Shown here piece after piece: positions 7,370-12,575 of a DNA stretch of 12,575 nucleotides. Position numbers and translations under genes: made by a program. The number at the start of each line of letters is the position of its first letter. Position 1 is the stretch's first letter. Location: contig CAAHEN010000083.1 in NCBI GenBank assembly GCA_900772575.1, positions 1-12,575 of the forward strand, read 5' to 3'. The notes below the pieces were generated by a model, which was not told where the DNA came from, did not search any database, and saw only the letters and a program-made list of their open reading frames with translations. Source of the DNA: Bacteroidaceae bacterium (GTDB taxonomy: Bacteria; Bacteroidota; Bacteroidia; Bacteroidales; Bacteroidaceae).

Positions 7370-7401
7370 CAAATATATTAAAAATAGACGAATGCCTGAA
7401 A
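7370..7401 (-). promoter_or_regulatory. Promoter of the nqr operon
   Basis: TATATTTG (7370-7377, minus strand) matches TAnnTTTG. TTTC (7398-7401) lies exactly 20 bases upstream and matches -33 TTTG at three of four bases. Predicted initiation is near 7363-7366, giving a leader of about 80 bases before the nqrA ATG. The -33 element lies inside the inverted repeat that ends the preceding gene cluster. Confidence 0.75.
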
Positions 7402-7441
7402 CACAGCCGACTAAAAATAACCATCACGGCGAGTTTCAGGC
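7394..7441 (-). terminator. Terminator-like inverted repeat after the lipoprotein gene
   Basis: On the minus strand GCCTGAAAC (7433-7441) and GTTTCAGGC (7394-7402) pair perfectly over 9 bp. GCCG and CGGC inside the arms can add 4 bp. The downstream sequence is T-rich (CTATTTTTAATA). It starts about 25 bases after the lipoprotein stop codon and overlaps the nqr -33 element. Confidence 0.5.
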
Positions 7442-7465
7442 CTCAGGCCCCGCACCGACCAAAGA

Positions 7466-7888
7466 TCAGCGCAGTCGCCATCTTCCATCCAGATAGACAA
7501 ACTGCAGTAGCAGTTCCTCTGACTTGCCATTGGCATACGTGGCGCTCACATAGGCTAAGGCGGCCCTGTTTCCCGCCTGAGGCTCAATACGGATGACGTT
7601 TAGCGCCGTGACGTCGCCATCGTCCTTGCGTTGGTCGGCGGCATGCTGCTTGTAGAGAATGGACATCTGCCGTTTATAGGCTACCGGTTTGCCATCACAT
7701 GAGGCCATTTCAGCGACATAGCCTTCATAGTCTCCCCGCACATATTTATCATACACGGTTCTGACCTCGTTCGCCGTGATCAGGGCCGGGAGAGAGCTGG
7801 TACCGGCAGGGCCTTTCTCCCGGTCACCCCCACAGCTCATCACTGACAGGCAGCAGAAGGCAATGACGGCCAACGATATCCGCCGCAT
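7466..7888 (-). CDS. Small putative lipoprotein, function unknown
   Basis: I do not recognise the family with certainty. The 140-residue product has a lipoprotein signal: MRR, a hydrophobic core ISLAVIAFCCL, then the lipobox VMSC with Cys19 as the predicted acylated residue. Residues after the Cys (GGDREK) are glycine-rich and charged. The remaining 115 or so residues alternate helix-like (ANEVRTVYDKYVRGDYEGYVAEM) and strand-like segments (ALAYVSATYA, EELLLQFVYLDGRWRLR). That pattern resembles small NTF2-like/DUF4878-type lipoproteins common in Bacteroidota, but this is resemblance only. ATG 7888 was preferred over an in-frame GTG at 7909. The gene follows der by about 35 bases and is probably cotranscribed with it. 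It is the last gene before a terminator-like repeat. Confidence 0.8.
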   Translation of the reverse strand: MRRISLAVIAFCCLSVMSCGGDREKGPAGTSSLPALITANEVRTVYDKYVRGDYEGYVAEMASCDGKPVAYKRQMSILYKQHAADQRKDDGDVTALNVIRIEPQAGNRAALAYVSATYANGKSEELLLQFVYLDGRWRLR

Positions 7889-7923
7889 TGCATATCGACA
7901 GTTTCTCACTTCAGTTCAACGCG

Positions 7924-9240
7924 TTACTTCTGGCGTATAAAGATATTGACCGGTGTACCGCAGAAATCCCAGCGCTCACGAATCTTGTTTTCCAAGAACC
8001 GCTTGTATGGTTCCTTGACATACTGGGGCAGGTTGGCATAGAACACAAATGAGGGTATCTGTGTGTCTGGAATCTGCGTGCAATATTTGATTTTGATGTA
8101 CTTACCCTTGATTGAGGGTGGCGGATAAGCCTCAATGAGCGGCAGCATCTCCTCGTTGAGCTTTGATGTGCTGACGTGCCGTTTCTTATTGAGATAGACC
8201 TCTTTGGCGGCCTCAAGCACCTTGAAAATGCGCTGCTTGGTCAGGGCCGAGGCAAAGATGATGGGGAAATCTGAGAAAGGGGCCATGCGCTGGCGGATGG
8301 CTGCCTCAAAATGTTTGATGGCCGGTTGCGACTTGTCGGCAACGAGATCCCACTTGTTGACAACCACGACGATGCCCTTGCTGTTGCGCTGTATGACCTG
8401 TACGATATTCATGTCCTGGCCTTCGATGCCACGGGTAGCGTCAATAAGCAGCACGCAGACATCTGAATTCTCAATGGCACGAATGGAACGCATGACGGAG
8501 TAGAACTCCAAGTCCTCAGTCACCTTGTTCTTGCGGCGAATGCCAGCGGTGTCGACAATGTAGAAATCGAAGCCAAACTTGTCATAGCGGGTTAGGATAC
8601 TGTCGCGCGTGGTGCCGGCGATGTCTGTTACGATATGGCGATCCTCACCGATAAAGGCATTGATGAGCGAGCTCTTGCCGACGTTCGGGCGACCGACGAT
8701 GGAGAAGCGGGGAATATCATCCTCACCATCCTCATCGTTGCCCTCCGCGCCAAGCGTCTCGACAACACGGTCGAGTAAATCACCAGTGCCACTGCCAGTA
8801 GCGGCGGAAATGCAGTACGGTTCGCCAAGTCCCAAGCTGTAGAACTCGGCGGCGTTGAACACGTCGTCGTTGTTGTCCGCTTTGTTGGCACAAAGGATTA
8901 CAGGCACTTTCGTCTGACGCAAGATCTTTGCAACCTGCAAGTCCAAGTCTGTTGTGCCGTTCTTGGCATCCACCAAGAAAAGAATGGCATCGGCCTCTTC
9001 CGTAGCCAGAGCCACCTGTTTGCGTATCTCGCCTTCGAAGATGTCGTCCGAATTGACCACCCATCCACCGGTATCGATGACTGAGAATTCATGGCGCCCC
9101 CATTCGCACTTGCCATACTGGCGGTCGCGCGTGGTGCCGGCCTCGTCGCTGACGATGGCGTGCCGCGTTCCGGTGAGTCGGTTGAAGAGCGTAGACTTAC
9201 CCACATTGGGGCGTCCCACTATCGCTACTATTTTGGACAT
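7924..9240 (-). CDS. der: Ribosome-assembly GTPase Der (EngA)
   Basis: Der is an essential double-GTPase needed for maturation of the 50S subunit. The 438-residue product has two consecutive G domains. The first shows GRPNVGKS (9-16), DTGG (56-59) and NKAD (119-122). The second shows GRPNVGKS (183-190), DTAG (230-233) and NKWD (295-298). An acidic linker (EGNDEDGEDD, about 166-175) separates them. A C-terminal KH-like domain ends with RWDFCGTPVNIFIRQK. Length and all motifs are normal. It lies 41 bases after era, with no separate promoter seen, and ahead of the lipoprotein gene. Confidence 0.98.
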   Translation of the reverse strand: MSKIVAIVGRPNVGKSTLFNRLTGTRHAIVSDEAGTTRDRQYGKCEWGRHEFSVIDTGGWVVNSDDIFEGEIRKQVALATEEADAILFLVDAKNGTTDLDLQVAKILRQTKVPVILCANKADNNDDVFNAAEFYSLGLGEPYCISAATGSGTGDLLDRVVETLGAEGNDEDGEDDIPRFSIVGRPNVGKSSLINAFIGEDRHIVTDIAGTTRDSILTRYDKFGFDFYIVDTAGIRRKNKVTEDLEFYSVMRSIRAIENSDVCVLLIDATRGIEGQDMNIVQVIQRNSKGIVVVVNKWDLVADKSQPAIKHFEAAIRQRMAPFSDFPIIFASALTKQRIFKVLEAAKEVYLNKKRHVSTSKLNEEMLPLIEAYPPPSIKGKYIKIKYCTQIPDTQIPSFVFYANLPQYVKEPYKRFLENKIRERWDFCGTPVNIFIRQK

Positions 9241-9281
9241 GATCGTTGTGATGTATGAGTGTTTAAAGTGATGCGTGTGCG

Positions 9282-10163
9282 TCAGTCTTGCTTGTAGCCA
9301 TATGTTTCCAAGCGTTTGGCCGAGTTGCGCCAGTCCTTGTCCACCTTGACGAACACCTCAAGGTAAACGCTCTTACCGAAGAATTTCTCCAGCGTGTGGC
9401 GTGCCTCTGTAGACACCTTTTTGAGCGCCACACCACGATGGCCGATGACGATGCCTTTCTGACTCTCGCGCTCCACGTAGATGACGGCATGAATGTGAAT
9501 GCTACGCGGCTGTTCCTTGAAACTGTCGACCACGACTTCCACAGCATAGGGAATCTCCTTGTCATAGTAGAGCAGGATTTTCTCACGTATGATTTCGGTT
9601 ACGAAAAAACGGGCCGGCTTGTCCGTCCACTGATCCTTGTCAAAATAAGGCGGTGAGTCGGGAAGCAGTTCACGAATGCGTCTGAGTACATTGTCGACAT
9701 TGAACTTGGCCTTGGCACTCACGGGGTATATCTCCGCTGAGGGTATCAGCTCGTGCCATTGCTCGACCAGCTGCTCGAGACTTTTCTGGTCTGAAAGGTC
9801 AATCTTGTTGATCAGCACAAGAATGGGCACCTTCATTTTTTCCACCTTGAGGAGGAAGTCACTGTTCTTGTCTATCTTTTCAACCACATCGGTGACATAG
9901 ATAAGGACATCCGCATCCTGAAGGGCCGACTCCGAAAAAGCCAGCATGGACTCTTGGAGTTTGTAGTTGGGCTTGAGCACGCCGGGCGTATCGGAGAAGA
10001 CAATCTGGGTATCATCGGTATTAATAATACCCATAATGCGGTGGCGCGTGGTCTGGGCCTTGAACGTGGCAATAGAGATGCGCTCCCCCACGAAGAGATT
10101 CATGAGTGTGGATTTGCCGACATTGGGATTGCCGACAATGTTGACGAAACCGGCTTTGTGCAT
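9282..10163 (-). CDS. era: GTPase Era
   Basis: Era binds the 3' end of 16S rRNA and acts in 30S maturation. The 293-residue product has an N-terminal G domain with GNPNVGKS (11-18), the switch region around KAQTTRHRIMG, DTPG (58-61) and NKID (119-122). A C-terminal type-II KH domain follows, with the RNA-binding GHRG loop (241-244, in GIVIGHRGVALKK) and the Era hallmark EIIREKILLYYDKEIPYAVEV before it. Length and motifs are normal. It lies between fabH and der; the fabH-era gap contains a T-tailed hairpin, so era-der expression may be attenuated relative to fabH. Confidence 0.98.
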   Translation of the reverse strand: MHKAGFVNIVGNPNVGKSTLMNLFVGERISIATFKAQTTRHRIMGIINTDDTQIVFSDTPGVLKPNYKLQESMLAFSESALQDADVLIYVTDVVEKIDKNSDFLLKVEKMKVPILVLINKIDLSDQKSLEQLVEQWHELIPSAEIYPVSAKAKFNVDNVLRRIRELLPDSPPYFDKDQWTDKPARFFVTEIIREKILLYYDKEIPYAVEVVVDSFKEQPRSIHIHAVIYVERESQKGIVIGHRGVALKKVSTEARHTLEKFFGKSVYLEVFVKVDKDWRNSAKRLETYGYKQD

Positions 10164-10183
10164 TGTCGTAATGGTGGATTTTT

Positions 10184-10251
10184 GAAAAAGTCAGAGGCTC
10201 ACAGACTTCGGCGGTCAGCCACACCGGTCGGCCGCCAGAGTCCATGAGCCT
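10184..10251 (-). terminator. Hairpin with T-run between fabH and era
   Basis: Minus-strand AGGCTCA (10245-10251) pairs with TGAGCCT (10195-10201). Further in, GACT pairs with AGTC and GGCGG with CCGCC, separated by small mismatches, making a long imperfect stem. The downstream strand reads CTGACTTTTTC, giving a T5 run about 6 bases after the stem. No consensus promoter follows before era, so this may act as a partial terminator or attenuator rather than a full stop. Confidence 0.55.
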
Positions 10252-10266
10252 GAGATGTCTAAGAAT

Positions 10267-11268
10267 TTATTTGGCGCCGTCGTAGCCCCACTTCATGTAA
10301 GCGGCTCCCCAAGTGAACCCTGCGCCGAAAGCGGTAAGAATCAGGTTGTCCCCCTTCTTAAGCTGTTTCTCGTAGTCCCAAAGTGCTAGCGGCAATGTAC
10401 CGGCAGAGGTATTGCCATAGCGCTGGATGTTCAGCATGACCTTGTCCATCGGGAGCTCCAGACGGTTGGCCACAGCCTCGATGATGCGCACATTGGCCTG
10501 GTGAGGAATCACCCAAGCGATGTTGTCCTTGTTGAGGCCGTTGCGTTCGGCAATCAAAGCGCACGAGTCGCTCATATGGGTCACGGCAAACTTGAACACG
10601 GTACGGCCCTCCTGATGCAGGTAGTGCATGCGGTGGTCAATGGTGAAATAGGACGGGCTGCACACCGAGCCACCAGCTTTCAGGCAGAGGAACGGCAGGC
10701 CAAGCCCGTCAGTGCGCAGATAAGAATCGCGCCAGCCCAGCTCTTCCGCTGTAGGCTCCACCAGCACTGCCGCTGCGCCATCGCCGAAGATAGGGCACGT
10801 CGCACGATCAGTATAGTCGACAATGCTTGACATCTTGTCGGCACCGCAGACGACGATTTTCTTATAGCGCCCACTCTGTATCATGCCGCAGGCCGCATCC
10901 ATGGCGAAAAGGAAGCCACAGCAGGCAGCCTGCATGTCGATAGCGAAAGCATTCTTCATGCCGATGCGGCCGATGACAATAGATGACGTCGAGGGGAAAT
11001 GATAATCGGGGGTGGTAGTGGCAACAATGAGACAGTCTATCTCCTGTGGATCGGTTCCGGTTCGCTCAAGCAACTGCCTGACAGCCTTACGCGCCATGTA
11101 GCTTGTTCCAAGCCCTTCCTCATTGAGAATACGGCGCTCCTTGATGCCGATACGCGTCATGATCCACTCATCGTTGGTGTCGACCATGCGTGAGAGCTCG
11201 TCATTGTTGAGCACATACTCGGGCACATAGCCGCCAACACCTGTGATTACGGCATTTATCTTTTCCAT
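10267..11268 (-). CDS. fabH: 3-oxoacyl-[acyl-carrier-protein] synthase III (KAS III)
   Basis: FabH condenses an acyl-CoA starter with malonyl-ACP to begin type-II fatty-acid synthesis. The 333-residue thiolase-fold product has the complete catalytic triad: Cys116 in MQAACCGFLFAM, His256 in VIPHQANVRII and Asn286 in RYGNTSAGT. Other landmarks are TNDEWIMTRIGIKERRI near the N-terminus, FGDGAAAVLVEP (about 161-172) and the C-terminal LTAFGAGFTWGAAYMKW. The residue after the active-site Cys is a second Cys (Cys117), where Ser or Ala is common. It lies after rpmF, as in the widespread yceD-rpmF-fabH arrangement; plsX, often between them in Proteobacteria, is absent here. Starter specificity cannot be judged from the sequence. 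Confidence 0.97.
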   Translation of the reverse strand: MEKINAVITGVGGYVPEYVLNNDELSRMVDTNDEWIMTRIGIKERRILNEEGLGTSYMARKAVRQLLERTGTDPQEIDCLIVATTTPDYHFPSTSSIVIGRIGMKNAFAIDMQAACCGFLFAMDAACGMIQSGRYKKIVVCGADKMSSIVDYTDRATCPIFGDGAAAVLVEPTAEELGWRDSYLRTDGLGLPFLCLKAGGSVCSPSYFTIDHRMHYLHQEGRTVFKFAVTHMSDSCALIAERNGLNKDNIAWVIPHQANVRIIEAVANRLELPMDKVMLNIQRYGNTSAGTLPLALWDYEKQLKKGDNLILTAFGAGFTWGAAYMKWGYDGAK

Positions 11269-11312
11269 TGTCTATAGATTCAAAATGTTCTGAAGACTCC
11301 TTTGTTTATAAA

Positions 11313-11355
11313 TTGAGCGGGAGGCGGCGAGCTCTGCTTGCCGCCTCCCGCTCAA
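11313..11355 (-). terminator. Perfect 16-bp hairpin between rpmF and fabH
   Basis: TTGAGCGGGAGGCGGC and GCCGCCTCCCGCTCAA are exact reverse complements (11313-11328 and 11340-11355) around an 11-base loop. The stem is very GC-rich. The hairpin begins 16 bases after the rpmF stop codon. On the minus strand the tail is TTTATAAACAAAGG, with only three Ts, so it may terminate partly, attenuate, or protect the 3' end of a short rpmF message. Confidence 0.6.
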
Positions 11356-11371
11356 CGCTTGGCTACGCTGA

Positions 11372-11560
11372 TTATTCGGCCGTCTCCTCCTTCACGATGG
11401 CCAGCTTGCCACGGTAGTAGCCGCAAGCCGGACATACAGTGTGATAGATGTGCCAACCGCCGCAGTTGGGGCAGATTGCCAGCGTAGGGGCTACGGCCTT
11501 GTCATGAGTACGACGCTTGAGCGTACGCGTCTTGGATTGTCTTCTTTTAGGATGTGCCAT
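11372..11560 (-). CDS. rpmF: 50S ribosomal protein L32 (zinc-ribbon form)
   Basis: L32 is a small protein of the large ribosomal subunit. The 62-residue product begins MAHPKRRQSKTRTLKRRTH, the typical basic N-terminus, and contains a complete zinc ribbon with Cys30, Cys33, Cys43 and Cys46 (CPNC...CPAC). This is therefore the zinc-binding type, not the Cys-less form induced under zinc limitation in some bacteria. It starts 37 bases after the DUF177 gene, the classic pairing, and is followed by a strong perfect hairpin that could set its level apart from fabH. Confidence 0.98.
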   Translation of the reverse strand: MAHPKRRQSKTRTLKRRTHDKAVAPTLAICPNCGGWHIYHTVCPACGYYRGKLAIVKEETAE

Positions 11561-11597
11561 TTCGTTATAATGCTTTAGTGGTTATTTCTCTTAAAAA

Positions 11598-12092
11598 TCA
11601 AACTCCCAGATCACCGTCTGACTCAATCTCAATATCGCCATCGACGACGCCACTGAGACGCCCGACCATATCGGGATCACAGCCGCCATCAGGATGCACG
11701 CGCTTCAGAGGCAACGAGAGTTCTACTGCTTCGTATATCTCCCAGCCCAGATCGAAAAGGGTCTCCCCCACTTCCAGGCAATAGACCTCTTCACGGTCAT
11801 CGCCGCCATCGACAAACTGGGACACGAGCACCTCTTCCTCCAGATTGACATCCAGCGAGAGATCCTCAAGACAGCGATCGCAAGCGACCGTCACCTGTCC
11901 TGCAACAGCATACGTGACATGAAACACCTGATGATGATCTTCTTTCACCCTTGCCACGACATGCAGATGGCCACCGGACATACTTTCCTGGTCAAGCCCA
12001 CGGAAGTAGCTGTCCGTCAACTCAAACTCACGCGGCTGTCCATCACTGGCAGCGGCGCAGACATCGATGCATATTATACCTTTACATGCCAT
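11598..12092 (-). CDS. DUF177 (YceD-type) protein
   Basis: DUF177/YceD proteins are widely encoded directly before rpmF and are associated with ribosome or 23S rRNA maturation; the molecular role in Bacteroidota is not established. The 164-residue product has the family core VAGQVTVACDRCLEDLSLDV, with the conserved CDRCL, and later CLEVGETLFDLGWEIYEAVELSLPLKRVHP. The C-terminus is acidic (GDIEIESDGDLGV). Longer in-frame starts exist at 12113 and beyond. I chose ATG 12092 because the promoter -7 box TATCTTTG (12101-12108) lies between it and the 12113 ATG, and because the distance to the FELTDSYF segment then fits the family. This implies a very short or absent 5' leader. Confidence 0.88.
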   Translation of the reverse strand: MACKGIICIDVCAAASDGQPREFELTDSYFRGLDQESMSGGHLHVVARVKEDHHQVFHVTYAVAGQVTVACDRCLEDLSLDVNLEEEVLVSQFVDGGDDREEVYCLEVGETLFDLGWEIYEAVELSLPLKRVHPDGGCDPDMVGRLSGVVDGDIEIESDGDLGV

Positions 12093-12100
12093 AGCGGCTG

Positions 12101-12132
12101 CAAAGATACTCATTTTTCGTGGAACTGAGAAA
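12101..12132 (-). promoter_or_regulatory. Promoter of the DUF177-rpmF-fabH-era-der cluster
   Basis: On the minus strand TTTC (12129-12132) is followed after exactly 20 bases by TATCTTTG (12101-12108). The -33 matches three of four bases, as in the nqr promoter. Predicted initiation is near 12094-12097, only a few bases before the chosen ATG at 12092. Confidence 0.7.
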
Positions 12133-12280
12133 ATTGGAGCCTTATTATTTACACACAACTGCCACCCCAACAAACGGTGTGGGACATCTCGCGAATAGAG
12201 ACTGGGCATTTCATCTCGTCCCTCTTGAAAAAAACGACATGACTGGCACTGCAACGATGGAGACCACTTCCGCAAACACG

Positions 12281-12318
12281 GGCAGAGCGCTGGAAATCCA
12301 TGTTTCCAGCGCTCTGCC
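12281..12318 (-). terminator. Perfect 16-bp hairpin downstream of tRNA-His
   Basis: GGCAGAGCGCTGGAAA (12281-12296) and TTTCCAGCGCTCTGCC (12303-12318) are exact reverse complements around the loop TCCATG. The hairpin begins five bases after the mature tRNA 3' end on the minus strand. Its tail, CGTGTTTG, lacks a proper T-run. It probably ends the tRNA transcript or marks the 3' end for processing. Confidence 0.6.
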
Positions 12319-12322
12319 TAAG

Positions 12323-12397
12323 GGTGCTTAGTGGGATTCGAACCCACGACATTCAGAACCACAATCTGACGCTCTAACCAACTGAACTATAAGCACC
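12323..12397 (-). tRNA. tRNA-His (anticodon GTG)
   Basis: The minus strand gives a full cloverleaf. The acceptor stem is GGTGCTTA/TAAGCACC, including the histidine-specific extra G(-1) paired with C73. The D-arm contains AGTTCAGTTGGTTAGAGC. The anticodon stem TCAGA/TCTGA holds loop TTGTGGT, giving anticodon GTG. The T-arm is GTGGG-TTCGAAT-CCCAC. No CCA is encoded (CTTAGG follows), so CCA must be added after transcription. It has its own promoter at 12426-12457. Confidence 0.97.
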
Positions 12398-12425
12398 ATA
12401 TTAGCTTTTGTTCCCGAAAGCGATG

Positions 12426-12457
12426 CAAAGTTACGGCTTTCCTTTCACACCAACAAA
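12426..12457 (-). promoter_or_regulatory. Promoter of tRNA-His
   Basis: On the minus strand TTTG (12454-12457) is followed after exactly 20 bases by TAACTTTG (12426-12433), a full consensus match. Its spacing and flanks resemble the tRNA-Gly promoter at 114-145, including the TTTGCA at the end of the -7 box. Confidence 0.85.
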
Positions 12458-12523
12458 TTTTTGAACGACTTTTTATTCTGTACCCAGAGATATGGCCAAA
12501 CCTGTAGAGTCCAACAGCAAATG

Positions 12524-12531
12524 CAAAGTTA
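12524..12531 (-). promoter_or_regulatory. Possible second -7 element upstream of tRNA-His
   Basis: TAACTTTG (minus strand) matches the -7 consensus and continues as TTTGCA, as at the other promoters. No TTTG-like -33 lies 19-21 bases upstream. A small inverted repeat GTTCT/AGAAC (12538-12550) occupies that spacer. It could be a weak upstream tRNA promoter, a regulated promoter or chance. Confidence 0.3.
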
Positions 12532-12575
12532 GGGAAAGTTCTGGTAGAACCTGTCCTTAGGCGTGTCGAAGTTGA

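Noticed and set aside
7284..7427. N-terminal extension of nqrA (48 codons)
   Set aside because: It covers the predicted promoter and leader; family members begin close to the KKGLD motif.
12119..12331. Plus-strand 70-codon frame between the DUF177 gene and tRNA-His
   Set aside because: It runs through a promoter region and both arms of a perfect hairpin, has no consensus promoter on that strand and no recognisable product.
1..12575. Mobile element, CRISPR, defence or toxin-antitoxin content
   Set aside because: No transposase, integrase, direct-repeat array, nuclease or toxin-like product was seen. Gene content is core housekeeping and respiration throughout.

Overview
The window looks like core chromosome of a Bacteroidota bacterium, most likely Prevotellaceae (Prevotella/Segatella-like). 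Three things point there. Gene starts are preceded by the Bacteroidota sigma promoter pattern TTTG-N20-TAnnTTTG, with little sign of Shine-Dalgarno sequences. There is a complete Na+-translocating NADH:quinone reductase (nqrABCDEF). The gene order DUF177-rpmF-fabH-era-der is typical of the phylum. Genus-level placement is inference from general resemblance. All recognised protein genes and both tRNAs lie on the minus strand, so the window reads from right to left.

Layout, in transcription order. At the right edge, a promoter drives tRNA-His(GTG), which is followed by a perfect 16-bp hairpin. A second promoter opens the housekeeping cluster: a DUF177 (YceD-type) protein, ribosomal protein L32 (rpmF), 3-oxoacyl-ACP synthase III (fabH), the GTPases Era and Der (both ribosome assembly), and a small lipoprotein of unknown function. 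Strong hairpins lie between rpmF and fabH and between fabH and era, so L32 may be made in excess over the downstream genes. A terminator-like inverted repeat closes the cluster and overlaps the -33 element of the next promoter. That promoter drives nqrA-B-C-D-E-F, a tightly packed operon ending in a strong hairpin. The mechanosensitive channel gene mscL follows.

The left end (about 74-813) has no convincing protein gene. It holds the promoter of tRNA-Gly(GCC) at the very edge. It also holds an isolated plus-strand promoter match that runs almost directly into a 12-bp hairpin with a T6 tail, and then a structured region with three CCCGGA copies and one complementary TCCGGG. This is the least explained part of the window.

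Functionally, Nqr oxidises NADH, reduces quinone (menaquinone in this phylum) and pumps Na+. In Prevotella-type metabolism this feeds fumarate reduction to succinate. The other cluster links ribosome biogenesis (L32, Era, Der, DUF177) with initiation of fatty-acid synthesis (FabH). I found no mobile element, CRISPR array, toxin-antitoxin pair or defence system, and no clear sign of an undescribed multi-gene system. The notable observations are regulatory or RNA-level. All were made by eye, without database searches or folding software.
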